Part shown: piece after piece, positions 1-10,004 of the stretch
How the letters are laid out: each line of letters opens with the position of its first letter
How positions within the stretch are numbered: position 1 is the stretch's first letter
Assembly: GCF_006716865.1 (NCBI RefSeq)
Contig: NZ_VFPT01000001.1
Coordinates: 801,001-865,000, forward strand
Reading direction: 5' to 3'
Length of the DNA stretch: 64,000 nucleotides
Source of the DNA: Roseinatronobacter monicus
GTDB taxonomy: Bacteria > Pseudomonadota > Alphaproteobacteria > Rhodobacterales > Rhodobacteraceae
Position numbers and translations under genes: made by a program
Notes under the pieces: generated by a model
The model's database searches: none
What the model was told of the DNA's origin: nothing
The model's input: the letters and a program-made list of their open reading frames with translations, nothing else

Positions 1-650
1 AGGTTGCCTATCTGGAAGACATGATGTGGGCGCAAGGGTATCTGGACCGGCCCCAGATGTCAGGAGCCTTTGCGGCGATCCGGTCCGAAGACCTGATCTG
101 GTCACGCGCTGTGCGGCGCTATTTTCTGGGCGAGCCGGACTTGCCCACAGATATGAGCGTCTGGGTCAATGACACGACGCGTATGCCCGCACGCATGCAT
201 TCCGAATATCTGCGCGGTGTGTTTTTGGAAAACCGCATCACGGCGGGGCGGTTCGCAGTTGAGGACCGTGTGATTGCGTTGAAGGATATTGATGCGCCGA
301 TGTTCGTGGTGGCAACGGAAACCGACCATATTGCGCCGTGGCGGTCTGTGTATAAAACCGCGTTGTTCACCGATTGCGACATGCATCTCTTGCTGACCAA
401 GGGCGGGCATAACGGGGGCATTTTGTCCGAACCGGGCCATAAGGGGCGGCATTACCGTATCGGGCATCGTCCTGCGGGCGCGCATTACATTGGCCCTGAT
501 GGCTGGCTTGCCACGCATGACCCTGTTGAGGGGTCGTGGTGGCCGGAATGGGCGCGGTGGCTGGACGCTCAAAGCAGTGGCCCAGTGGCTGCGCGCAAGC
601 CTGCGGCAAGTCTGGGCGCGGCACCGGGGGCGTATATCCACCAAAGCTAG
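1..650 (+). CDS. phaC: Class I poly(3-hydroxybutyrate) synthase PhaC, C-terminal part (cut by window edge)
   Basis: This is the C-terminal third of an alpha/beta-hydrolase-fold PHB polymerase, which polymerises (R)-3-hydroxybutyryl-CoA on the surface of PHB granules. The reading frame is open to the window start, so the gene begins upstream. Visible family marks are ETDHIAPW, holding the catalytic Asp, then GGHNGG with the catalytic His, and the class I ending GSWWPEWARWL followed by APGAYIHQS. The nucleophile Cys region lies outside the window. The next gene is on the opposite strand. A phasin gene, often found directly after phaC in Rhodobacterales, is absent here. The family call is secure because of the C-terminal signature. 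Confidence 0.93.
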   Translation, partial: VAYLEDMMWAQGYLDRPQMSGAFAAIRSEDLIWSRAVRRYFLGEPDLPTDMSVWVNDTTRMPARMHSEYLRGVFLENRITAGRFAVEDRVIALKDIDAPMFVVATETDHIAPWRSVYKTALFTDCDMHLLLTKGGHNGGILSEPGHKGRHYRIGHRPAGAHYIGPDGWLATHDPVEGSWWPEWARWLDAQSSGPVAARKPAASLGAAPGAYIHQS

Positions 651-991
651 GATTTGGCGTGTGAGGGGGTGTAGTTTGTGCATTTTGGGTGCATAGCTGC
701 GCAGCGACGGGCCGCGGTGTGGCGATCGTCGCTTTCTGCTACAGCGCTTTATGCTGTCCAAGTCCGCGAAAGATCACAGCGTTGCGCATGTGGCAGCCAA
801 ATCGCCGTGCCGTGGGTGCGGCCCGGCGATGCGCGGCGGCCTTCGGCCTTTATTCCGCGCGTTACGACCCTCCGCAAAGTCGTCAAAACCGACTCAGTTC
901 ATCACGGCGCGCCAAATGTTATGGGCATCATGCAATCGGGACTGCCGCGACCGAGAGAGAGGGTCCGGTGCCAAGACGCGACGCGCGGTCG
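651..991. other. Intergenic stretch after phaC, no gene seen
   Basis: These 341 bases carry no convincing coding region: the ORFs that cross it have no recognisable domains. Just after phaC there are TGCA-containing repeats at 679-693 and a perfect 10-bp palindrome GCTGCGCAGC at 696-705. These could be binding sites of a PHB-responsive repressor (PhaR sites are TGC/GCA-rich palindromes), but this is an inference. A short GGCC hairpin followed by TTTATT is at 838-854. Confidence 0.4.
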
Positions 992-2020
992 TCAGACCGA
1001 CGGCACCGGCCGGTTGTCGCGCACGCGAAATGTGTTGATCTTGCGCCGGTCCTCTTCGGGAGACAGGCCATAGGTTTCAATATAGCGCTGGCGGAACGGG
1101 CTGGCGGTTGCATAGCCGATGGCAAGGGCGATTTCGGACATGGATCTGTTGGAATACATGACCAGTTGACGGGCTGCGGCCAGTCGCAGGTTGCGATAAT
1201 AGATTGAGGGGGACTTGCCGGTAAGCGCCTTGAAGTGTCGCTCCAACTGGCGCGGCGAGAGGCTGATCTGTTCGCAGATATCCGCAATGCCGATCGGGTC
1301 TTCCAGATTTTCGGACATGATCCGCACGGCGCTGGCCACGGGTTCGGGCAGCATGTCCGATGTGGCGGCGGCGCGCAGGGCCGGGATTTTCTGGCGCACA
1401 CCTTCGCCCCGCACAAGCGGATGCTGGAACCAGCAGGCCACTTCGGTCATGACCTCGGCCCCAAGGCGCTGCTCGATCAAAAGCAGGGCGGCATCGAAGG
1501 CGGCCGCAGCACCTGATACCGTCAGTCGCCGCCCCTCGGCCATGATCACTGCATCGGTGGTGCGGTGATCGGGAAATTCATCTGCGAAGGCGCTGGCATA
1601 GCACCAATGGACCGAGGTGACATGCGCGTCCATCAAGCCGGCGCGCGCCAGCGGAAACACCCCGCCACTGACCCCGCCCAGCGCAGCCCCATGACGTGCA
1701 AGCGCGCGCAATGCGCCATTGCCCTGACGCGGGTTGCCGAATTGGCCATTGGGGGGCGACAGCACGATGACATGATCTGCCCCGCGCAGCGAGGCCAGAT
1801 CAGATGATGGATGAAACACAACTTTCGCGCTGCTTTCCACCGCTGCGCCATCTTCTGAAATCAGTGACCAGCGGAATGCCTCGCGCCCCGAGATTTCATT
1901 TGCCGCGCGCAATGGCTCTATCATCGAGGTCAGGCAGGCCATCGGAAAGCCGGGGAAAATCAGAAACCCCAGATGCAGGTTTTCATTCTGGTTTACGGAA
2001 TCTATATCATGATGAAACAT
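992..2020 (-). CDS. GlxA-family transcriptional regulator (DJ-1/PfpI domain plus AraC HTH)
   Basis: The 342-residue protein has the two-part GlxA layout. An N-terminal class I amidotransferase-like (DJ-1/PfpI) sensor spans about residues 15-190, starting LHLGFLIFPGFPM. A C-terminal AraC/XylS double helix-turn-helix spans about 225-325, with LSPRQLERHFKALTGKSP and the second helix region SEIALAIGYATASPF. Such proteins usually activate catabolism of nitrogenous or quaternary amine compounds; the ligand cannot be read from the sequence. It is divergent from the XRE-cupin regulator at 2090 with a short shared upstream region. The start is the ATG giving MFHHDIDS. Confidence 0.88.
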   Translation of the reverse strand: MFHHDIDSVNQNENLHLGFLIFPGFPMACLTSMIEPLRAANEISGREAFRWSLISEDGAAVESSAKVVFHPSSDLASLRGADHVIVLSPPNGQFGNPRQGNGALRALARHGAALGGVSGGVFPLARAGLMDAHVTSVHWCYASAFADEFPDHRTTDAVIMAEGRRLTVSGAAAAFDAALLLIEQRLGAEVMTEVACWFQHPLVRGEGVRQKIPALRAAATSDMLPEPVASAVRIMSENLEDPIGIADICEQISLSPRQLERHFKALTGKSPSIYYRNLRLAAARQLVMYSNRSMSEIALAIGYATASPFRQRYIETYGLSPEEDRRKINTFRVRDNRPVPSV

Positions 2021-2076
2021 TGTTCATCGTTCCTTTTGCCCGAGTACCGCGCGGCGCCGTTTCGGAATGTTATATT

Positions 2077-2090
2077 TGAAAGCGTATCCA
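2077..2090 (+). promoter_or_regulatory. Near-consensus LacI-family operator in front of the XRE-cupin gene
   Basis: TGAAAGCGTATCCA matches the LacI/GalR operator pattern TGNAANCGNTTNCA at all fixed positions but one. It ends at the proposed ATG of the XRE-cupin gene. It resembles the exact site at 3891-3904, next to the LacI gene. A repressor bound here would block the XRE-cupin gene. This is inference from sequence similarity. Confidence 0.4.
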
Positions 2091-2752
2091 TGCCGCAGTC
2101 TTTGCCGAGCATCCCACAAAAAGACCGCGGCGCAAAGCTGTCGCAAGACCCCCATCTTGTGCGCGATGAACGCGAGAAGGTTCTAGAGGTGGCCATCGGG
2201 CGTGAAGTGCGCGGGTACCGGCGGCAAAAGGGGATGACTGTGTCGGATTTGGCGCAGGTGACGGGCCTGTCCATCGGAATGCTGTCCAAGATCGAGAATG
2301 GCAACACCTCGCCCTCGCTGACCACATTGCAGACGCTTGCCCATGCGCTAAGCGTGCCACTGACCGCATTCTTCCGCCGGTTCGAGGAACACCGCGAGGC
2401 GGTGCATACCAAAGCAGGCGAAGGCGTCGAGATCGAGCGCGCGGGCACGCGGGCGGGCCATCAATACAATTTGCTGGGCCATATCGGGGCCAATGCCAGC
2501 GGCGTTATGGTCGAGCCGTATCTGATTACACTAAGCACGGAATCCGATATTTTTCCCACGTTCCAGCATGGCGGGATCGAGACGATCTATATGCTGGAGG
2601 GGGAACTGGGTTATCGCCACAGCGACCAGTTGTATCACCTCTGTCCCGGCGACACGCTGTTTTTTGATGCGGACGCACCGCATGGCCCCGAAATTCTGAA
2701 AAAACTGCCTGCGCGCTATCTGTCGATCATCACCTATCCGCAAAATACCTGA
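2090..2752 (+). CDS. XRE-family regulator with C-terminal cupin
   Basis: The product is about 220 residues, taking the ATG at 2090 (MPQSLPSIPQ), because upstream codons look non-coding. An N-terminal lambda-repressor-type HTH is clear (VSDLAQVTGLSIGMLSKIENGNTSPSLTTLQTLA, in part). A C-terminal cupin_2 barrel covers GGIETIYMLEGELGYRH through LCPGDTLFFDADAPHG. This is the architecture of SutR/PuuR-like regulators, in which the cupin senses a small metabolite. It is transcribed away from the GlxA-type regulator and converges with the LacI gene, 18 bp away. The regulated genes are unknown, but a LacI-like site overlaps its start. Confidence 0.88.
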   Translation: MPQSLPSIPQKDRGAKLSQDPHLVRDEREKVLEVAIGREVRGYRRQKGMTVSDLAQVTGLSIGMLSKIENGNTSPSLTTLQTLAHALSVPLTAFFRRFEEHREAVHTKAGEGVEIERAGTRAGHQYNLLGHIGANASGVMVEPYLITLSTESDIFPTFQHGGIETIYMLEGELGYRHSDQLYHLCPGDTLFFDADAPHGPEILKKLPARYLSIITYPQNT

Positions 2753-2770
2753 CCAGCGCTGCCGCCCCGC

Positions 2771-3790
2771 TCAGCTCTTACAGGGACCGGTCGAGTGACG
2801 CACGACCAGATTGACCGGCAATTGCACTGTGCGGTCCGAGGGCAGGGTTGCATCATCCAGCCGTTGCAGCATCAGCGCCGCTGTTTCAGCGCCAATGCTG
2901 GCGGCGGGTATGTCGACCGTGGTCAGGGACGGCGACAGATGGGCGGCGAAATCGACATTGTCGATCCCGGCAAAGGAAATGCTGTCGGGCACATTAATGC
3001 CGCGCCCCTGTGCCTCGATCATCGCGCCGATGGCCAGCAGATCGGCAGTGCCAATGACAGCGCTGGGGCGGGGGACCATTTCCAGCAAGGTCATGCAGCC
3101 CGCGCGCCCTGCTGAAAGCGACAGGGGTTGCTGGCAGATCTGGGTTTGGGCCAGCGGAATATCCCGTTCCTGCAAGGCGGCGCGGATGCCGTTGACGCGC
3201 GCGGCCTGCCGGTCGTTGTTGCGCAAATGCCCGCAGATCACACCAAGGCGGGTATGGCCCAGATCCAGCAGATACCGCGTGACCAGATAACCTGCCTGAA
3301 AGCTGTCGACCAAAACCCGGTCAAAGCCTTCGCGCCCTTCCCACATCTGGATCAGGGGCACGCCAGCCGCGTCGATCATGGTTCGGGTGGATTGCGGCCT
3401 GTCCCCGCCCACGACCACCAAGCCGTCCACCCCATGCGAGATGAGTTGGGCAAGCGCGCCCGCCTCATTCGCGGAATCGTATTCATGGGATGCAATCAGC
3501 AACTGATACCCGTTCGCGCTGAAGGCGCGCTGCATTTCCTGCAAGGTTGCCGAGAAGATCGGGGAATTCAGCGTAGGAACAACCACGCCGATGGTGTTGG
3601 ACCGGCCCGAGACAAGCGCGCGGGCGCGCCGGTTTGGGACATATCCCAGCCGTGCTGCAACCTGCCGGATACGCTCCAGCGTGTCGGGCTGCACCAGCCC
3701 CGGTTGCGACATCGCACGCGAGACTGTCGCAATCGAAGTCGCAGAATCGCGCGCCACATCTGCAAGTGTGGGCTTTCGATTTGATGACAT
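2771..3790 (-). CDS. LacI-family repressor, probable regulator of the adjacent sulfonate importer
   Basis: The 339-residue protein has the N-terminal LacI HTH with hinge (TLADVARDSATSIATVSRAM ... ARLGYVPNRRARALVSGRS) and a periplasmic-binding-protein-like effector domain from about residue 65 (NTIGVVVPTLNSPIFSATL) to the end. It is divergent from the ABC importer operon starting at 3926. The intergenic region holds a perfect LacI-type operator at 3891-3904, so control of the importer is the natural reading. LacI proteins mostly sense sugars or nucleosides; here the ligand may be a sulfonate or polyol-like compound. Family assignment is certain, target is inferred. Confidence 0.93.
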   Translation of the reverse strand: MSSNRKPTLADVARDSATSIATVSRAMSQPGLVQPDTLERIRQVAARLGYVPNRRARALVSGRSNTIGVVVPTLNSPIFSATLQEMQRAFSANGYQLLIASHEYDSANEAGALAQLISHGVDGLVVVGGDRPQSTRTMIDAAGVPLIQMWEGREGFDRVLVDSFQAGYLVTRYLLDLGHTRLGVICGHLRNNDRQAARVNGIRAALQERDIPLAQTQICQQPLSLSAGRAGCMTLLEMVPRPSAVIGTADLLAIGAMIEAQGRGINVPDSISFAGIDNVDFAAHLSPSLTTVDIPAASIGAETAALMLQRLDDATLPSDRTVQLPVNLVVRHSTGPCKS

Positions 3791-3875
3791 TTTTCATCCA
3801 GGCTATGAAAATTTACATGACGATTTATAATGAAAATAATGGAAAATACAAGTTTATTGCAAATTAAAGTTGACA

Positions 3876-3889
3876 GGATACGGGTATCC
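3876..3889. promoter_or_regulatory. Perfect inverted repeat in the lacI/importer intergenic region
   Basis: GGATAC-GG-GTATCC is a perfect 6-bp inverted repeat. It follows a TTGACA (-35-like, 3870-3875) and lies just upstream of the LacI-type operator at 3891. It may be a second operator for another regulator or part of the promoter. No matching protein can be named. Confidence 0.35.
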
Positions 3890-3890
3890 A

Positions 3891-3904
3891 TGAAAGCGTT
3901 TGCA
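3891..3904 (+). promoter_or_regulatory. LacI/GalR-type operator, exact consensus
   Basis: TGAAAGCGTTTGCA fits the family consensus TGNAANCGNTTNCA at every fixed base, with the central CG diagnostic of LacI-family sites. It lies 21 bp before the GTG of the importer operon and about 100 bp upstream of the divergent LacI gene. Occupation would block the importer promoter. Confidence 0.7.
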
Positions 3905-3925
3905 TAGTTCTTGAGGGGGGATGTC

Positions 3926-4708
3926 GTGCCGCGCAGGGTTTCAATCGGATTTGTTACCATTCTTGTGGTCTGTGTCATCTGGTATGCAGTGACAACGGGC
4001 TTTGGAATTATCCCGTCCGGGCGGTTTCCGTCCCCTGCTGAAACATGGTCGGCGTTTACGCATGTCTCGGGGCGCGGCTATGGCGGCGGTGATTTAACGC
4101 TGCATGTCTACAACTCGCTGCGCCTTGTTGTGCTTGGGTTTCTGTTCGCCATTGTCACTGGTGTGCCGCTTGGCCTGCTGATGGGCTGGAGCAGGACAGC
4201 AGAGGCGCTGATAAACCCTATCTTCCTGATTATCCGCCCGATCCCGCCGCTGGCATGGATTCCCTTGGCGATCCTGTGGCTGGGGCTGGGGGATGCGGCC
4301 AAGATGATGGTGATCTGGTTCTCGGCCTTTGTGCCATCGGTTATCAACACCTATGCCGGTGTGCGCAATATCGACCGCCCCGTGATCGAGGCGGCCTATA
4401 TGCTGGGCATCCCGAAGGTGCGCTTTGTGAGTGAGGTGCTGGTTCCCGGTGCCAGCCCGATGATCTTTACCGGATTGCGGCTGTCGCTTCAGGCATCCTG
4501 GACCACATTGGTCGCGGCAGAGCTGGTGGGTGCGTTCTACGGGATTGGCCGCGTTCTGAATGTGGCGCAGCAGGATTTGTACCCCGGCATGATCCTTGTG
4601 GGCATGATCGCCGTGGCCATTCTGGGTTGGGGTACCACGCGCCTGCTGGGTGTGGCCGAAAGTTATGCGCTGCGCTGGAATACCGCCGCCTTGGCCGCGA
4701 GAGGATAA
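3926..4708 (+). CDS. ABC transporter permease, SsuC/TauC type (first of two)
   Basis: An inner-membrane permease of the sulfonate/nitrate/taurine importer class (binding-protein-dependent transport, about 260 residues). Several hydrophobic helices are visible. The EAA loop, which docks the ATPase, reads EAAYMLGIPKVRFVSEVLVPGASP. The GTG at 3926 is preferred over the TTG at 3911 because GAGGGGGG sits directly upstream of the GTG. It is the first gene of the importer and is followed 4 bp later by a second, different permease. The pair suggests a heterodimeric channel, whereas Ssu and Tau systems normally use one permease as a homodimer. Confidence 0.9.
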   Translation: MPRRVSIGFVTILVVCVIWYAVTTGFGIIPSGRFPSPAETWSAFTHVSGRGYGGGDLTLHVYNSLRLVVLGFLFAIVTGVPLGLLMGWSRTAEALINPIFLIIRPIPPLAWIPLAILWLGLGDAAKMMVIWFSAFVPSVINTYAGVRNIDRPVIEAAYMLGIPKVRFVSEVLVPGASPMIFTGLRLSLQASWTTLVAAELVGAFYGIGRVLNVAQQDLYPGMILVGMIAVAILGWGTTRLLGVAESYALRWNTAALAARG

Positions 4709-4712
4709 GCCC

Positions 4713-5498
4713 ATGCAAAAGCAAATACCTTTCATGCAATCGGTTCTTCTGGGTCTTGTGGGCTTGGGAAGTTTCATCGGGCTGTGGCACGGGCTGGCGG
4801 TCAGCGGTCTGATCTTGGATGTATTCCTGCCCTCGCCGGTGGAGGTCTATGACCGCTTTACCACCTTGCTGGACCGCCGCTTTGCGGGCGCGACCTTGCC
4901 GGGGCATTTGTTCGCAAGCTTTCAGCGCTTTGCCTACGGTTTTGTGCTTGCGGCGCTGATCGGTATTCCGCTTGGCCTGCTGATGGGTTGGTATCAGCTT
5001 TTGGACGAAATCGTCTCGCCACTGTTTGATGCGCTGCGCTTTGTTGCGCCAATCGCATGGGTGCCCTTCGCCGCGCTTTGGTTTGGCACAGGGATTGGCG
5101 GGCCGATCATGATTATCTTTGCGGGTGCCTTTCCGCCCTGTGTGATCAATGCCTATCGCGGTGCGAAATTCGTCGATCCGCGCCTGATCGAGGCGGCGAA
5201 TATGCTGGGCACGCCGTCGCACCGGGTGATCCGCGAAGTGCTGCTGCCCTCGTCCGTGCCGTCCATCATCTCGGGGCTGCGGGTGTCGGCGGGCCTTGGC
5301 TGGCAATCGCTGGTGGGGGCCGAGCTGATCGTAGCCTCTGCCGGAGTTGGGTACATGATGGTGCAGGGGCAGGCGAATGTTTCAACGACAACTGTGATGG
5401 CCGGGATGGTCGCAATCGGGCTGGTGGGTCTGGCGCTGGACAGCGCGCTGCGGCTGGCCGAACGCATCATCCAGCGCAGACGCGGGCTGGAAAACTGA
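4713..5498 (+). CDS. ABC transporter permease, SsuC/TauC type (second of two)
   Basis: This paralogue of the preceding permease has the same fold, with an EAA motif reading EAANMLGTPSHRVIREVLLPSSVP. It also shares with it the internal phrase IPLGLLMGW. The start MQKQIPFMQ is chosen because AGAGGATAAG precedes it by a normal distance. Longer upstream codons lie inside the first permease. Together the two would form a heterodimeric membrane channel served by the ATPase at 5520. The substrate class, a small sulfonate, is inferred from family and from the downstream HpsN/SuyAB genes. Confidence 0.9.
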   Translation: MQKQIPFMQSVLLGLVGLGSFIGLWHGLAVSGLILDVFLPSPVEVYDRFTTLLDRRFAGATLPGHLFASFQRFAYGFVLAALIGIPLGLLMGWYQLLDEIVSPLFDALRFVAPIAWVPFAALWFGTGIGGPIMIIFAGAFPPCVINAYRGAKFVDPRLIEAANMLGTPSHRVIREVLLPSSVPSIISGLRVSAGLGWQSLVGAELIVASAGVGYMMVQGQANVSTTTVMAGMVAIGLVGLALDSALRLAERIIQRRRGLEN

Positions 5499-5519
5499 TA
5501 GGGACAAGGGGTTAGTCGA

Positions 5520-6317
5520 ATGGGTGTGATCCAATTCAACGATGTGGGCAAGATTTTCGGGCCACGCGAGACGGGGTTCCATGCCCTTCAGAACATCAAT
5601 CTGGAAATCCGCGACAAGGAATTTGTGGCCATCGTTGGTCCTTCGGGGTGCGGCAAGACCACCTGCCTGCGCATGGTTGCGGGGTTCGAGCCGACAACGG
5701 ACGGGGTTGTCACGGTTGATGGCACGCCAATCAAGCGCCCCGGTCCCAACCGCGCTGTGGTGTTCCAGCAATTCGCGCTGTTTCCGTGGAAATCGGTCTA
5801 TGACAATATCGATATGGGGCTGCGCAACCTCAATGTCAGCCGGTCCGAGCGCGAGGCGCGGATTGCCGACATTCTGACCCTGATGAACCTGACCCAATAT
5901 GCCAAGCATTTCCCGCACCAGCTGTCCGGCGGTATGCAGCAGCGGGTTGCGATTGCGCGCGCCTATGTGCTGGACCCCGATGTGCTGCTGATGGATGAGC
6001 CGTTCGGCGCGCTGGATGCGCAGACCCGCGTGGTCATGCAAGAAGAATTGGTGCGCCTTGCGCGCAAGAACCCCCGCACGGTGCTGTTCATCACCCATGC
6101 GGTGGAAGAGGCCGTCTATCTGGCTGACCGCGTGGCGATCATGACGCGCGCGCCGGGGCGGATCAAGGAAGTGCTGGACGTCGCCAGTATTCGCAATGCC
6201 GAAGACTGGGACAGCCACGAGAAGATCGAGGATGTGATGGACCTCGAAAGTTTCGTGCATCTGCGCACACATATCTGGCGCAGCCTGCGCGAGGAAAAGG
6301 CGGCGCAACACGCCTGA
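5520..6317 (+). CDS. ABC transporter ATP-binding protein, SsuB/TauB type
   Basis: The 265-residue cytoplasmic ATPase energises the importer. Walker A is GPSGCGKTT (residues 40-48), the Q-loop is at residues 83-84, the signature is LSGGMQQ (135-141), Walker B is VLLMDEP (155-161), and the switch His is in ITHAVEEAV (about 193). The sequence is closest in style to the nitrate/sulfonate/bicarbonate importer ATPases. It follows the permeases by 21 bp and precedes the binding protein, so the unit reads permease-permease-ATPase-binding protein. All motifs needed for activity are present. Confidence 0.93.
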   Translation: MGVIQFNDVGKIFGPRETGFHALQNINLEIRDKEFVAIVGPSGCGKTTCLRMVAGFEPTTDGVVTVDGTPIKRPGPNRAVVFQQFALFPWKSVYDNIDMGLRNLNVSRSEREARIADILTLMNLTQYAKHFPHQLSGGMQQRVAIARAYVLDPDVLLMDEPFGALDAQTRVVMQEELVRLARKNPRTVLFITHAVEEAVYLADRVAIMTRAPGRIKEVLDVASIRNAEDWDSHEKIEDVMDLESFVHLRTHIWRSLREEKAAQHA

Positions 6318-6355
6318 ATCATCGAAACGACTACAACAGAAGGAGGAACTCACCC

Positions 6356-7402
6356 ATGAAACTGACTTTCAAAGCGCTGGCCCTTGCGACAGCGGCAAGC
6401 TTCGCGGCCCATGCCCCCGCGCAGGCCCAAGACCTGACCCCCATCAACCTGAGCTATCAGCCCGCATTGTATTGGGCGCTGCCATTCTATCTGGCGACTG
6501 AATTTGGCTGGTGGGCTGATGTTGGCCTTGACCCAAGCTTTACCACCTTCCCCGCAGGCGCGCCGCAGATTGCAGCCGCGCAGGCCAATGACTGGGATGT
6601 GGGCGGCACCGGTTCGGTTCCCGCCGTGCTGGGTGCGGCCCGCTTCGGGCTGAAAACGGTTGGCATTACCAATGACGAAAGCCGCGGCAATGCGCTGATG
6701 GCCACCAATGACGCGATTGAAGGCTTTCGCGCGGACCCTGACAGCATTCGCGGCGAGCGGATCTTGCTGACGACCAACTCCACCGTCGATTTTGCCACGC
6801 AGTCCTGTCTGGAACAGTGGGGCCTGAGCCAGTCTGATGTGGAATATGTCAATCTTGCACAGGCGCAGGTGATCACCGGTGTTATTGCAGGCGAGGGCAA
6901 GCTGGCCGGCGTCTGGGCGCCCAACACCTATACATTGCAGGAGCGCGCCAACAGCGATTACCTGTGTTCGGGTGCGGATGCGGGCGCGATTGTGCCCGGC
7001 GCGCTGGTTGTGCGCCCCGGTTTTGCCGAAGAGCACCCTGAACGTGTAGCGGCCGTTCTGGCCACGTTCCTGCGCGGTGTTGTCTGGGCACGCGAGAACC
7101 CTGATGAGGCCCGCCGCCATCTGGTCGATTTCTATTCTGATGGTGGGGTCGAGATTTCGGACGCCGCGATCAACGCAGAGTTCGACCTGCGCCCGACCTT
7201 CGATCTGGAAGAGCAGCTTGCCATTCTGGACCGCTCGGACGGGCATAGCGATGTCGATCAGTGGCTGACTGCCATTGGCGATTTCATGACCTCGGTCGGC
7301 ACCACGGACACAACGCCGGTCGCGGATGACTACATCAACCCAAGCTTCATGCAGATGGTCATGGACGACCCCGAATTGCGGGCCATTGCCAATAACGAAT
7401 GA
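6356..7402 (+). CDS. Periplasmic substrate-binding protein of the sulfonate importer (NMT1/SsuA-TauA-like)
   Basis: A 348-residue secreted protein with a clear Sec signal peptide: basic start MKLTFK, an alanine-rich core, and a cleavage site after AQA at about residue 24. The mature part begins DLTPINLSYQPALYWALPFYLATEFGWW, in part, typical of NMT1/THI5-like and SsuA/TauA binding proteins that capture sulfonates, nitrate or pyrimidines. AAAQANDWDVGGTGSVPAVLGA is the usual ligand-pocket strand. An AGGAGG ribosome site lies just upstream. Its gene is last in the importer and is separated from hpsN by a strong hairpin, a common way to keep more binding protein mRNA than downstream mRNA. The ligand is not fixed by sequence. 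Confidence 0.88.
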   Translation: MKLTFKALALATAASFAAHAPAQAQDLTPINLSYQPALYWALPFYLATEFGWWADVGLDPSFTTFPAGAPQIAAAQANDWDVGGTGSVPAVLGAARFGLKTVGITNDESRGNALMATNDAIEGFRADPDSIRGERILLTTNSTVDFATQSCLEQWGLSQSDVEYVNLAQAQVITGVIAGEGKLAGVWAPNTYTLQERANSDYLCSGADAGAIVPGALVVRPGFAEEHPERVAAVLATFLRGVVWARENPDEARRHLVDFYSDGGVEISDAAINAEFDLRPTFDLEEQLAILDRSDGHSDVDQWLTAIGDFMTSVGTTDTTPVADDYINPSFMQMVMDDPELRAIANNE

Positions 7403-7412
7403 TGCACTCAAC

Positions 7413-8788
<1,376 letters not shown>

Positions 8789-8792
8789 TCTT

Positions 8793-10004
8793 ATGGGTGG
8801 GGTTGCTGATCTTGGGCGTCCGCCCGAAATTCCAGGAGAGGCGCTGGCAGATGTGCAGGCGCTTCTTGCTACCGCCCGGTTGCACCGCTACGCCGAAAGC
8901 CCCACGCAGCCCACACCTGTTGCGGTGCTGGAGCGTGCCTTTGCCGGGTTGATCGGGCGGCGCTATGCGGTGGCGCTGAATTCTTGCGGCTCTGCCATGT
9001 TCATGGCGCTGAAGGGGGCAGGGGTGTGCCCCGGCGATCCGGTCCTTATGAACGCCTTCACCCTTGGGCCAGTGCCCGGCGCAGTAGACCATATCGGCGC
9101 GCGCCCTGTGCTGGTCGAGATTACCGAAGATTTGACCATCGACATGGACGACCTGCGCGCCAAGGCCCGCAGCAGTGGCGCGCGGCATTTGCTCTTGTCG
9201 CATATGCGCGGGCATATCTGCGACATGGACGCGCTGGCGGCACTGTGCGAGGCCGAGGGTATTTCCCTGATCGAGGATTGCGCCCACACATTGGGCGCGT
9301 TTTGGGCGGGGCAGCCTACGGGCAGTTTCGGGCGGGCAGGGTGTTTCAGCTTCCAGTCGGCCAAGCATGTCAACACCGGCGAGGGCGGCATTCTGGCAAC
9401 TGATGACCCTGATCTGGCCGCGCAAGCCATTTTGCATTCGGGCAGTTATATGCTGTATGGGCAAAACGGCACGGTGCCACCCAGCGAGGTTATGGACCAT
9501 TGGAAAACCCGCTGTGCAAATTACAGCCTGCGCATGTCCAACCTTGTGGCGGCCCTTGCCTTGCCACAACTGCCGCTGATCCCTGAGCGGGTCGCCGATT
9601 GGAATGCCAGCCATGACCGCATTGCTGCGCGGCTTGCGCTTCATCCGGGGTTTGCTTTGCCCCATCGGCCACAGGCCGAAGCCTATGCGCAAAGCTCGGT
9701 GCAATTTCGCTTGCCGGGGGCCAGTGCCGCGCAGATGGCGCGGTTTGTGGCGGCTGTGCGCAATGCGGGGGTTATGGTCAAATGGTTTGGCACTGAATTG
9801 CCCGAAGGCTACACCTCATCGCCGCCGCATTGGATCGGTGCGGATGCCAGCCTTGTCCCGCGCGCCTGTGCCATTCAGGCGACGCTCTGTGACATCCGCA
9901 TTCCCCTTGGGCTGAGTGCGCAGGAGTGTGACCAGATTGCCGACACCCTGATGAAGGCCGCGTCGGTTCTGGATAAGGAAGGTACAATACATGGGCGCGC
10001 TTGA
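8793..10004 (+). CDS. DegT/DnrJ/EryC1-family PLP aminotransferase in the sulfonate operon
   Basis: A fold type I PLP enzyme of about 403 residues. The Schiff-base lysine is K191 in [14 protein letters not shown], and the pyridine-binding Asp is D162 in [11 protein letters not shown]. Family members usually transfer an amino group from glutamate to keto-sugars, and the reaction is reversible. The ATG at 8793, 4 bp after hpsN, is taken as start although no good ribosome site is visible; translation may be coupled. The 3' end overlaps the SDR gene by 14 bp. Known DHPS and sulfolactate pathways need no aminotransferase, so its presence suggests an amino-sulfonate such as cysteinolate as substrate. 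That role is inferred. Confidence 0.85.
   Translation: MGGVADLGRPPEIPGEALADVQALLATARLHRYAESPTQPTPVAVLERAFAGLIGRRYAVALNSCGSAMFMALKGAGVCPGDPVLMNAFTLGPVPGAVDHIGARPVLVEITEDLTIDMDDLRAKARSSGARHLLLSHMRGHICDMDALAALCEAEGISLIEDCAHTLGAFWAGQPTGSFGRAGCFSFQSAKHVNTGEGGILATDDPDLAAQAILHSGSYMLYGQNGTVPPSEVMDHWKTRCANYSLRMSNLVAALALPQLPLIPERVADWNASHDRIAARLALHPGFALPHRPQAEAYAQSSVQFRLPGASAAQMARFVAAVRNAGVMVKWFGTELPEGYTSSPPHWIGADASLVPRACAIQATLCDIRIPLGLSAQECDQIADTLMKAASVLDKEGTIHGRA

Noticed and set aside
3876..7402. Plain taurine importer TauABC
   Set aside because: No tauD, tpa, xsc or taurine dehydrogenase is present; downstream genes are for C3-sulfonates.
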